Source: JAYZBC01 sp036339375 (GTDB lineage Bacteria; Pseudomonadota; Alphaproteobacteria; MPNO01; UBA2964). From it: a stretch of DNA of 23,404 nt. This document shows positions 16,339 to 23,267 of the stretch, piece by piece; the stretch's first letter is position 1, and each line of letters starts with the position of its first letter. The stretch lies in contig JAYZBC010000046.1 in the NCBI GenBank assembly GCA_036339375.1, forward strand, positions 1 through 23,404, written 5' to 3'. The notes beneath the pieces were generated by a model. It saw only the letters and a program-made list of their open reading frames with translations, was not told where the DNA came from and made no database searches. Position numbers and translations under genes: made by a program.

Positions 16339-17184
16339 ATGCCAAAATTTTTAACACAAAAGCAAGTTAAAGATTTTCATCGGGAAGGCTTTATTTCCTC
16401 TGTTCGGGTAATGTCTAAAAAAGAGGCTTCTGAAATTTTAGAGAAATTAGAAGCTTTTGAGGCTAGCCAAGGCAAGCCGGTCAGTGGAATACAAAGAACG
16501 AAAGCCTGCCTTTTGTTTCCTTGGATTTATGACCTGGTTACAAGAAAAACTGTTCTTGACGTTATTGAAGACCTCATTGGGCCAAATATATTGCTTTACC
16601 AGAATGGTGCATGGCTTAAAGAAGCTGATGGTAAAGGCTTTGTGAGTTGGCATCAGGACAGTACATATTTTGGAATGGACCCTTGGGAGTTGGTAACTGC
16701 TTGGGTTGCTCTTTCGCCTGCAGGGACAAGAGAAGGTTGTATGGAAGTGGTACCAAGGTCTCAAACTTTAGGTATGTTACCGTATGATTTTTCAGCGGTT
16801 AGTCCCTTTAACATGCTGGCAAGCGGACAAAGGGTTAATTACGAAATTGACGAATCAAAAGTAATTCCAATGGCACTTAGGCCGGGAGAAATGTCTTTAC
16901 ACCATGTGAATACTTTGCATCGCTCAAAGCCGAATTATGGAGAAAAACGGAGAGTTGGGTTTAGTCTTGCTTGTTGCGCGCCGAGGGTTAAACAAACAAC
17001 AAAGGCAAAATCCAGTGCAACGCTGCTACGTGGTGAAGACACTCATGGAAACTTTATCCTCAATGAAAAACCGCCAGTTGCTCCAGATGATAAGTCTACC
17101 ATTGCTGCTCATGCGCGCGCGGTTAAACTTTACCGCGCAAAATCAATAGAATGTGGAAATGAGACATCATGGCGTTTAGGATAA
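16339..17184 (+). CDS. Phytanoyl-CoA dioxygenase (PhyH) family oxygenase, copy 2
   Basis: This is a tandem paralogue of the preceding gene, also 281 residues, and the two align end to end without gaps with more than half the positions identical by eye. H105, D107 (SWHQD), H194 (TLHRSKPN) and R204/R205 (EKRRVG) are kept, so it should bind Fe(II) and 2-oxoglutarate. One difference stands out: the usual PGSH turn reads PRSQ (about residues 139-142), losing a His and a Gly. The region LACCAPRVKQ replaces SAGYLPTHIRQ of copy 1. The ATG lies 8 bases after the copy 1 stop; an in-frame TTG at 16315 overlaps copy 1 and is less likely. Divergence suggests a changed substrate or partner. The pair is probably one transcript. 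Confidence 0.88.
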   Translation: MPKFLTQKQVKDFHREGFISSVRVMSKKEASEILEKLEAFEASQGKPVSGIQRTKACLLFPWIYDLVTRKTVLDVIEDLIGPNILLYQNGAWLKEADGKGFVSWHQDSTYFGMDPWELVTAWVALSPAGTREGCMEVVPRSQTLGMLPYDFSAVSPFNMLASGQRVNYEIDESKVIPMALRPGEMSLHHVNTLHRSKPNYGEKRRVGFSLACCAPRVKQTTKAKSSATLLRGEDTHGNFILNEKPPVAPDDKSTIAAHARAVKLYRAKSIECGNETSWRLG

Positions 17185-17192
17185 ATTTAGCG

Positions 17193-17309
17193 GAGCCCAA
17201 ATTACTGACAAAAAGTTAAGTTTAACATCTGCAACAAGAAAGCTTTGTTTTTCTTATTCCCGTCATGTCCGAAAAAGGCTTCCAAAATTATTTAGAAGTT
17301 CGCATGTGA
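17193..17309 (+). pseudogene. Decayed N-terminal remnant of a third PhyH copy
   Basis: Starting 8 bases after the copy 2 stop, exactly the spacing between copies 1 and 2, bases 17193-17309 read in frame as a gapless match to the PhyH start. Residues 2-7 read PKLLTK (PKFLTQ in copy 2, PKRLTK in copy 1), then matches at V10, E16, F18, V24-M25-S26, K28, L34 and E35. The start codon is GAG instead of ATG. Stops occur at codon 9 (TAA where copy 2 has CAA, Gln) and codon 11 (TAA where copies 1 and 2 have AAA, Lys), both single-base changes, and TGA ends it at codon 39. The remainder is missing; parE ends 11 bases further on, on the other strand. Confidence 0.75.
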
Positions 17310-17319
17310 TAGACATTTT

Positions 17320-19293
17320 TTAAACGTCCATGGCACGAACTTCTGATGCATTTTCTTGAATAAAAGCGAGACGCTGTTCCGGTTTTCTACCCATTAAATT
17401 TTGAACAAACGTTTTGGTTTCCATTACTTTTGTAGAGTTTGCACCAGGTAATACATTCGGCAGAATTACCTTCAAAAGCTGGCGTTTTTGAGGGTCCATT
17501 GTAGTGTCCTTCAATTGATTCGCTGGCATTTCGCCAAGTCCTTTAAACCGGTTTATTTCAACTTTTCTTGAATCTTTGAAGTGTTCTTTAAGCAAAACAT
17601 CTCGTTGGTTATCATCCATCGCATACATAACTTCTGAGCCCGAACTAATTTTATAAAGCGGCGGCAAGGCTATGTATAGATTGCCATTTTCAATTAGTTT
17701 TGACATTTCTAAATAAAAAAAGGTCATTAGCAATGACGCAATGTGAGCGCCATCGACGTCAGCATCCGTCATGATTATAACTCGCTCATATCGCAGTTTG
17801 TCTTGGTCATAATTTATCCCTCTGCCACAACCTAAAGCCTGTATAATATCGTTTAATTCTTGGTTGGAATAAAGTTTGTCTGCAGTTGCACTTGCAACAT
17901 TTAAAATTTTTCCGCGGAGAGGGAGAATAGCTTGAGTTTCTCGATTTCGGGCAGACTTGGCTGATCCACCTGCAGAATCTCCTTCAACTAAAAAAATTTC
18001 TGTTCCTTCCGAAGAACCATTTGAGCAATCCGCCAATTTTCCCGGTAACCGAAGTTTCCGTGTTGCAGTTTTTCTTGCCGTTTCCCGTGTTTGTTTTCTC
18101 CTTAAACGGTCTTCAGCAACCGCTGAAAAATGTTCAAGCAATTTATTTGCAGCGCTAGGATTCCCTGAAAGGAAGTGATCAAAGTGATCTTTGACAGAGT
18201 TTTCAATACTCCGCGCAACTCTTGGGTTGGTTAGTTTATTTTTTGTTTGTCCCTGGAATTCTGGGTCGGGAATAAAAACAGAAATTATACCCCATGTGCT
18301 TCCCAAAATATCATCGGCAGTTATTATAGCTCCTTGCTTGTTACCTACCAATTCAGCATAAGTTTTGAGACCTTTACTTAGTGCAGAACGTAATCCCGTT
18401 TCATGAGTGCCGCCTTCCGGGGTTATGACAGTGTTGCAGTATGAAACTAGAGAACTTTCATCTTTTTCTGGCCAGGCTAATGCCCATTCTACTCTTCCAT
18501 TGTTGCCGTTAAGGTTGGTTTCCCCTGTAAAAGAGCTATCTATTATTTTGCTTTTTCCGTTAAGGCTATTTGATAAGAAATCTCGAAGCCCGCCTGGAAA
18601 ATGTAACTTCTCCTCTTGGGGTGTGTTTTTAAGTTTAGAAATCAAACTGGGGTCGCATTGCCACCTAATTTCAACTCCCTTGAATAAAAATGCTTTTGAC
18701 CGGGCCATTCGATATAATTGGTCAGGATGAAAACAAGATTTTGTACCAAAAATTTCTGGGTCTGGATGGAATTTTATTTTTGTTCCCCGGCGTCTTACTG
18801 GGCCCTTATTTTTTAGTTTTCCGATTGCTTTACCCTTGGCAAATTCTTGTACGTATAATGTTTTATCCCTGGCTATTTCTACTAATAAATAATCTGAAAG
18901 GGCATTAACAACAGAAAGTCCAACACCATGCAGTCCACCCGAAGTGTTATAAATCTTATTGGTAAACTTTCCACCTGAATGCAACATAGTCATGACAACC
19001 TCTAGGGCCGTTTTGTCTTTGAATTTTGGGTGAGGTTCTATTGGTATACCCCTCCCGTTGTCCTGAACCGTTACTGCTCCATCTGCTTCAACTTTTAGTT
19101 CTATCCGATTTGCTTGTCCTTCAACAGCCTCATCCATTGCGTTATCTAGTAGTTCTGCTACTAAATGATGCATGGCGTTTTCATCAGACCCGCCAATATA
19201 CATGGCAGGGCGCCGACGGACAGGCTCTAAGCCTTCAAGTACCTCAATATCTTGGGCAGAGTAATTTAAGATCAAATTTTTCGGGGTACTCAT
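17320..19293 (-). CDS. parE: DNA topoisomerase IV subunit B
   Basis: ParE is the ATPase subunit of topoisomerase IV, which unlinks daughter chromosomes with ParC. The 657-residue protein has the GHKL ATPase site: N51 in ELLDNAMDE, DNGRGIP at 78-84, GGLHGVG at 119-125 and QTK at 349-351. The TOPRIM domain has EGDSAGGSAK from E437 and TDADVDGAHI with D510, D512 and D514. The C-terminal part has NRFKGLGEMP and the end ERP-like segment MGRKPEQRLAFIQENA. The length and RRRPAMYIGGSDENAMHHLVAE motif fit alphaproteobacterial ParE better than GyrB, which is longer. ATG 19293 is used. It lies downstream of the glnA terminator on the same strand, so it probably has its own promoter. Confidence 0.93.
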   Translation of the reverse strand: MSTPKNLILNYSAQDIEVLEGLEPVRRRPAMYIGGSDENAMHHLVAELLDNAMDEAVEGQANRIELKVEADGAVTVQDNGRGIPIEPHPKFKDKTALEVVMTMLHSGGKFTNKIYNTSGGLHGVGLSVVNALSDYLLVEIARDKTLYVQEFAKGKAIGKLKNKGPVRRRGTKIKFHPDPEIFGTKSCFHPDQLYRMARSKAFLFKGVEIRWQCDPSLISKLKNTPQEEKLHFPGGLRDFLSNSLNGKSKIIDSSFTGETNLNGNNGRVEWALAWPEKDESSLVSYCNTVITPEGGTHETGLRSALSKGLKTYAELVGNKQGAIITADDILGSTWGIISVFIPDPEFQGQTKNKLTNPRVARSIENSVKDHFDHFLSGNPSAANKLLEHFSAVAEDRLRRKQTRETARKTATRKLRLPGKLADCSNGSSEGTEIFLVEGDSAGGSAKSARNRETQAILPLRGKILNVASATADKLYSNQELNDIIQALGCGRGINYDQDKLRYERVIIMTDADVDGAHIASLLMTFFYLEMSKLIENGNLYIALPPLYKISSGSEVMYAMDDNQRDVLLKEHFKDSRKVEINRFKGLGEMPANQLKDTTMDPQKRQLLKVILPNVLPGANSTKVMETKTFVQNLMGRKPEQRLAFIQENASEVRAMDV

Positions 19294-19334
19294 AAACTAA
19301 ACTCATCAATCAGGTATTTAAAAACACAGAAACC

Positions 19335-19349
19335 TATATACAGTATATA
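19335..19349. promoter_or_regulatory. 15-bp perfect palindrome upstream of parE
   Basis: TATATAC, a central A, then GTATATA form a perfect inverted repeat with 7-base arms, 42 bases upstream of the parE start. It could be a regulator site or an AT-rich promoter element for parE. No known regulator consensus is recognised. Seen directly; the role is a guess. Confidence 0.35.
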
Positions 19350-19420
19350 CTTCACATTCTATAACAAAATACAGAAAAATGTTATCCGATAGTCGAAACT
19401 TTGAGTTTTTTGTGGTTTTT

Positions 19421-19479
19421 ATAAAAAATTTAAATCGATTTATAGCCGTTGGACATAATTAACAGCTATAAACCGATTT
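19421..19479 (-). terminator. Rho-independent terminator after glnA
   Basis: On the minus strand, 19 bases (19479-19461) pair with 19432-19450 across a 10-base loop. On the plus strand the arms match at 17 of 19 positions; in the minus-strand transcript the other two become G-U wobbles, so the whole stem can pair. The stem is followed in the minus direction by AAATTTTTTATAAAA, a U-rich tract. It lies about 100 bases after the glnA stop and about 140 before parE. The fact that pairing is complete only in the minus-strand RNA supports the orientation. Confidence 0.8.
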
Positions 19480-19582
19480 CAAAAAGTCACTTTTGTTTTA
19501 TCATATGTTTAATTTTTAGCAGTGAATTTACTTTAGGTAAATTCCCGGGATTAAACCAACCCAGCATTTTTTAGTTATTCGT

Positions 19583-20992
19583 CTAAGAACTATAGTACAT
19601 CGAGAACTCGATGGGATGTGGGGCTTGTTCAAAGGTTAAAATTTCTTCTTCTTTTAGAGCAAGATATCCATCGATCATATCATCGGTCATCACGTCCCCT
19701 TTCTTCAAGAATTCTCTGTCATCATCCAAACTTTCCATCGCTTGCCGCAACGAACTACAAATGGTTGGGACATCTTCTAATTCTTCTGGAGGGAGGTCAT
19801 AAAGGTCTTTATCCATTGGATCACCTGGATGAGTTTTGTTCTGAATACCATCAAAACCTGCCATTAACATTGCTGTAAATGCAAGATAAGGATTTGCTGT
19901 GGCATCTGGAAATCTAACCTCTACTCTTTTACCATTAGGGCTGCTTGTGTATGGGATCCTACAAGACGCAGAACGATTGCGGGCGGAATAGGTAAGCAAC
20001 ACGGGAGCTTCAAAGCCAGGTATTAGACGTTTGTAGCTGTTAGTCGTAGGGTTGGTAAAACAATTTATCGCCCGTGCATGTTTTATAATCCCTCCAATAT
20101 AAAACAAGGCCGTTTCTGATAGATCGGCATACCCTGATCCGGCAAACAATGGATTAGCATTTTGCCATAACGATTGGTGGGTGTGCATCCCTGAGCCATT
20201 GTCTCCTGCAATAGGTTTAGGCATAAAGGTAGCAGTTTTACCATACTGGTGAGCTACCATTTGGACACAATATTTATAAATTTGCATACCATCAGCAGAG
20301 CCTAAAAGGGTGTTAAATTTCAATCCGAGTTCGTGTTGACTGGGTGCGACTTCGTGATGGTGTTTTTCCATGGTAAGCCCCATTTGCACCATGGTCGTAA
20401 CCATTTCCGCTCTAAGGTCAGTGCCAGAATCTACCGGCGGAACCGGAAAATACCCTCCCTTAATTCCGGGTCTGTGACCAACGTTTCCTCCTTCCATAAC
20501 TTCTCCCGAATTGTAGGGGCCTTCATCACTATCTATTTCGTAGAATGATCGGCTCATAGAAGACTCAAAACGAACATCATCAAAGACGAAAAATTCCGCT
20601 TCTGGACCAAAAAATGCGGTGTCGGCAATTTTTGCAGCACCCATATAGACGAGTGCTTTTTTTGCAACTGAACGTGGGCACCTTCCGTAAGGTTGGCCAG
20701 TTAAAGGTTCGTGAACATCACAAAAAATAATAAGCTGCTGTTGAGCGGTAAATGGATCCATTACCGCCGTTGAACAATCCGGCATTAAAGTCATATCAGA
20801 TTCGTTTATTACTTTCCATCCTGCAATCGATGAACCATCAAACATTATACCATTTTCAAAAAAATCTTCGTTGATCGTGGACACATGTTGTGCAGTGTGT
20901 TGCCACTTACCACGTGGGTCCGTAAACCGGAGATCAACGTACTGCACCTTGTTTTCTTCAATCATTTTCATGACCTGTTTACTATCGCTCAT
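19583..20992 (-). CDS. glnA: Glutamine synthetase, type I
   Basis: GlnA makes glutamine from glutamate and ammonia with ATP and is the central enzyme of nitrogen assimilation. The 469-residue product equals the usual GSI length. Visible motifs are FDGSSIAGW near residue 50, the metal-binding GPEAEFFVFD, the ATP-binding KPIAGDNGSGMHTHQSLW, NRSASCRIPY, and the glutamate-site EVRFPDATANPYL. The adenylylation tyrosine is in KDLYDLPPEE, so adenylyltransferase control is expected. The start ATG 20992 is preferred over a TTG at 21001 because AGAGGA lies 10 bases upstream and gives the standard N-terminus. glnB sits 57 bases upstream on the same strand, the common alphaproteobacterial glnB-glnA operon. 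Confidence 0.97.
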   Translation of the reverse strand: MSDSKQVMKMIEENKVQYVDLRFTDPRGKWQHTAQHVSTINEDFFENGIMFDGSSIAGWKVINESDMTLMPDCSTAVMDPFTAQQQLIIFCDVHEPLTGQPYGRCPRSVAKKALVYMGAAKIADTAFFGPEAEFFVFDDVRFESSMSRSFYEIDSDEGPYNSGEVMEGGNVGHRPGIKGGYFPVPPVDSGTDLRAEMVTTMVQMGLTMEKHHHEVAPSQHELGLKFNTLLGSADGMQIYKYCVQMVAHQYGKTATFMPKPIAGDNGSGMHTHQSLWQNANPLFAGSGYADLSETALFYIGGIIKHARAINCFTNPTTNSYKRLIPGFEAPVLLTYSARNRSASCRIPYTSSPNGKRVEVRFPDATANPYLAFTAMLMAGFDGIQNKTHPGDPMDKDLYDLPPEELEDVPTICSSLRQAMESLDDDREFLKKGDVMTDDMIDGYLALKEEEILTFEQAPHPIEFSMYYSS

Positions 20993-21049
20993 TTCTCTCA
21001 AATCCTCTATTCTTTTATGTTTGAAGGTGTTTATTAAAAGTTACAATGG

Positions 21050-21388
21050 TCAAATAGCTTCATTGCCTTTTTCGCTGGTTCGAATTCGGATAGCTTCTTC
21101 AATACTATATACAAAAATTTTTCCATCCCCAATTCGACCAGTAAAAGCAGCCTGTTGAATGGCTTCTACTGACCGTTCCATCATATTATCTTCCACAATC
21201 ACTTCAACTTTTACTTTGGGTAAAAAATCAACAGTATATTCTGCACCACGATATAGTTCGGTGTGTCCTTTCTGTCGGCCGAACCCTTTAGCTTCGAAAA
21301 CCGTTAATCCTTTAACACCAACTTCATGGAGAGCCTCCTTTACTTCATCAAGTTTAAAAGGCTTAATAATTGCTTCAATTTTTTTCAT
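21050..21388 (-). CDS. glnB: Nitrogen regulatory protein P-II
   Basis: GlnB is the trimeric PII signal protein that reports 2-oxoglutarate, ATP/ADP and, through uridylylation, glutamine status. It controls glutamine synthetase adenylylation and often the NtrB kinase. The 112-residue sequence has the T-loop with the uridylylation Tyr51 in RGAEYTVDFLPK, a B-loop with TGRIGDGKIFV, and the start MKKIEAIIKPFKLDEVKEAL. GlnB rather than GlnK is favoured by pairing with glnA instead of amtB, and by sequence. It is first in the glnB-glnA operon. A 288-base divergent region separates it from the aminotransferase. Confidence 0.96.
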   Translation of the reverse strand: MKKIEAIIKPFKLDEVKEALHEVGVKGLTVFEAKGFGRQKGHTELYRGAEYTVDFLPKVKVEVIVEDNMMERSVEAIQQAAFTGRIGDGKIFVYSIEEAIRIRTSEKGNEAI

Positions 21389-21471
21389 GTTTGAACTCGG
21401 TGTGTAGATAAGAATTCTTTAAATTGATTTGTATCTTTAGCTGTTTGTAGACTTGTATATTTAATGTTAAA

Positions 21472-21490
21472 TCTTTTGAATTACAAAAGA
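21472..21490. repeat. Inverted repeat upstream of glnB
   Basis: TCTTTTG and CAAAAGA form 7-base perfect arms around AATTA, 84-102 bases upstream of the glnB start. It may be a regulator site for glnB; no consensus is recognised. The wider region from 21389 to 21676 holds no gene. Confidence 0.3.
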
Positions 21491-21552
21491 ATTGTTCTTA
21501 AATTATAAATTTCCATATTATCGTACGAAGTTTAATTTTTTGTTGACCAAAA

Positions 21553-21567
21553 GCCATTCTAAATGGC
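21553..21567. repeat. GCCATT-CTA-AATGGC palindrome in the glnB / aminotransferase intergenic region
   Basis: A 6-base perfect inverted repeat with a 3-base spacer lies about 110 bases upstream of the aminotransferase and about 165 upstream of glnB. It could be an operator serving either direction. It does not match the NtrC pattern well (GCAC-N-GTGC). Confidence 0.3.
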
Positions 21568-21676
21568 ACACAAATTGATAGCAACAAATACGACAGGTTG
21601 TAATTTTTACAAGTTTATGTGTTGCCTATCTGACGTTTTGTATTTTTAGAAAAATATAACAAAGCAAGGAGAAAAT

Positions 21677-22837
21677 GTGCGAGCGAAAAATTTAGTTCTT
21701 TCTTCGTATGGTACAACTATATTTGAAACTATGTCCCGCCTAGCGCAGCAGCACTCGGCAATAAATCTTGGTCAGGGTTTTCCGGATGGCAATGGCCCTT
21801 CCGATGTTGTGGCTGTAGCAGGTGAGTATCTCCAAAATGGTTTAAACCAATATCCTTCAATGATGGGACTTCCCTCGTTGCGGCAAGCGGTCGCAGCTAT
21901 AAATAAGCGATTTTACGACCTAGATATTAACTGGGAGACAGAAGTAATGGTAACATCGGGGGGCACTGAAGCTTTAGCCTCAAGCTTATTCGGACTTATT
22001 GAACCTGATGATGAGGTGATTCTTATAGAACCTTTGTACGATTCTTATTTACCCATAGTTCAAAGGGCAGGGGGAATACCCAAGTTGATTCGCCTTGAAC
22101 CCCCAACATGGGAATTAACAGAAACTGCATTAGAAAGGGTATTTTGTGAAAAAACCAAGCTAATTTTGTTAAATAGCCCTATGAACCCTTGTTCTAAAGT
22201 TTTTTCAGCTGAAGAACTCCGTTTAATAGCGGGTTTTGTAGAAAAATTTGATACTTATGCTGTATGCGATGAGGTATATGAACACCTTTTATTTGATGGG
22301 TTGAAGCATAAACCACTCATGACAATTTCTGGAATGAGAGACCGTTGCGTTCGTATTGGTTCAGCGGGTAAAACGTTTTCCTTGACCGGTTGGAAAGTGG
22401 GTTACGTTACAGCAAGTCAAAATTTGTTGGGGTCAATCGCAAAGGCTCACCAGTTTATTACATTTACTACACCCCCAAATTTACAAGCAGCGGTGGCCTA
22501 TGGGCTTTCTAAAGATAGCATTTATTTTGAAAATTTGGCTAATCAACTGCAAAAAAGTCGTGATTTTTTAAAGGCAGGATTAGAAAAAATAGGATTTAAA
22601 GTTTTAACTTGCGAAGGTAGCTATTTTATTACAGCAGATTTTCGCCCCCTGGGGTTTAGTGGAAATGATGAAGAGTTTTGCCGTTACATAACTACAAAAG
22701 CGAAGGTAGCAGCGGTACCAGTGAGTGCATTTTTTCAAGGGGAGAGTGCTGAACATTTTGCCCGATTTTGTTTCTGTAAAGAAAAAATTACTCTACAAAA
22801 AGCGATTGAAAGATTGGAAACTCATTTTGTTGGTTGA
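21677..22837 (+). CDS. PLP-dependent class I/II aminotransferase
   Basis: This 386-residue fold-type I aminotransferase should move an amino group between an amino acid and a 2-oxo acid in the cytosol. PLP residues are K232 in SAGKTFSLTGWKVGY, D198 and Y201 in CDEVYEHL, N170-P171 in NSPMNP, and R363 in FARFCF for the substrate carboxylate. Segments LGQGFPDG (31-38) and YPSMMGLPSLR are those of the MtnE/YbdL/kynurenine-aminotransferase (methionine, glutamine or aromatic amino acid) branch. The start is GTG 21677, with AAGGAG five bases upstream; the ATG at 21675 is in another frame. Its divergence from glnB may be coincidental or may link it to glutamine metabolism. Substrate specificity cannot be read from sequence. 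Confidence 0.88.
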   Translation: MRAKNLVLSSYGTTIFETMSRLAQQHSAINLGQGFPDGNGPSDVVAVAGEYLQNGLNQYPSMMGLPSLRQAVAAINKRFYDLDINWETEVMVTSGGTEALASSLFGLIEPDDEVILIEPLYDSYLPIVQRAGGIPKLIRLEPPTWELTETALERVFCEKTKLILLNSPMNPCSKVFSAEELRLIAGFVEKFDTYAVCDEVYEHLLFDGLKHKPLMTISGMRDRCVRIGSAGKTFSLTGWKVGYVTASQNLLGSIAKAHQFITFTTPPNLQAAVAYGLSKDSIYFENLANQLQKSRDFLKAGLEKIGFKVLTCEGSYFITADFRPLGFSGNDEEFCRYITTKAKVAAVPVSAFFQGESAEHFARFCFCKEKITLQKAIERLETHFVG

Positions 22838-22873
22838 CGCCGGTTTCATGCCTCACTAAACAATTAATCTTAT

Positions 22874-22951
22874 GGCGGGTGTAGCTCAGTTGGTTAGAGC
22901 ACTAGATTGTGGATCTAGGGGTCGTGGGTTCAATTCCCATCACTCGCCCCA
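22874..22951 (+). tRNA. tRNA-His (anticodon GTG)
   Basis: A complete cloverleaf folds. The acceptor stem is GCGGGTG with CACTCGC, and an extra G-1 at 22874 faces C73, the identity element of tRNA-His. The D-stem is GCTC/GAGC, the anticodon stem CTAGA/TCTAG with loop TTGTGGA (anticodon GTG at 22909-22911), and the T-stem GTGGG/CCCAT with TTCAATT loop (one G-U pair). CCA is encoded at 22949-22951. It lies 36 bases after the aminotransferase stop. Confidence 0.97.
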
Positions 22952-22962
22952 AAAATCGGCAG

Positions 22963-23003
22963 AAAACAAGGGGTTTTGGAATGCACTAGAACCCCTTAGT
23001 TTT
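22963..23003 (+). terminator. Hairpin terminator after tRNA-His
   Basis: AAAAC-AAGGGGTT pairs with AACCCCTT-A-GTTTT, with one bulged A and a 14-base loop, starting 12 bases after the tRNA. The T-run after the right arm is short (TTTT). The inverted repeat is near symmetric, so it could stop transcription from either side. Confidence 0.6.
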
Positions 23004-23015
23004 CGGAAAATCCTC

Positions 23016-23033
23016 TGCAACCATTTGCAACCA
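23016..23033. repeat. Direct repeat TGCAACCA x2
   Basis: TGCAACCA occurs twice with a 10-base period just after the tRNA-His terminator. Repeated sites of this kind downstream of tRNA genes can belong to integrase-recognised regions, but with two copies it may be chance. No integrase gene is in the window. Confidence 0.3.
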
Positions 23034-23102
23034 CTTTAGAAATATAAATGGTAAAATAAAATAGTAGTAAAAATGACTAAAATTAATGGTTAGGAGGTAA
23101 TT

Positions 23103-23267
23103 TTGATTAAATATCTTGCAATAGAACCTGAATATATAGGTATGAGAGAAGCCGTTGCCCGTGGCCTCATTCCTTCAAAAAGCTGGTATTATCAAAAGCG
23201 GCCTCCCATTCTGCGCTGGCGACCCGACGGCGAGATAAACGCCGTTGCCAAGCAGTCCGCTGGATGA
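23103..23267 (+). CDS. Small unknown ORF spanning the composition boundary
   Basis: A 54-codon frame starts at TTG 23103 behind a perfect AGGAGG at 23092-23097 with 5-base spacing, and ends in TGA at 23265-23267. It encodes MIKYLAIEPEYIGMREAV, then a segment with PSKSWYYQKRPP and RPDGEINAVAKQSAG. The stop overlaps the next ATG by 4 bases (ATGA), typical of coupled genes. The product is basic, lacks a signal peptide, transmembrane segment or cysteine, and matches no family I recognise. Its first 13 codons are AT-rich while the rest is GC-rich. An alternative start is the in-frame ATG 23142. It could be a real small protein or an artefact of the junction. Confidence 0.45.
   Translation: MIKYLAIEPEYIGMREAVARGLIPSKSWYYQKRPPILRWRPDGEINAVAKQSAG

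Noticed and set aside
21564..21578. Sigma54-like TGGCAC-N5-TTGA on the plus strand
   Set aside because: The -12 element lacks the conserved GC (TTGA for TTGC), and it points to the aminotransferase, not glnB.
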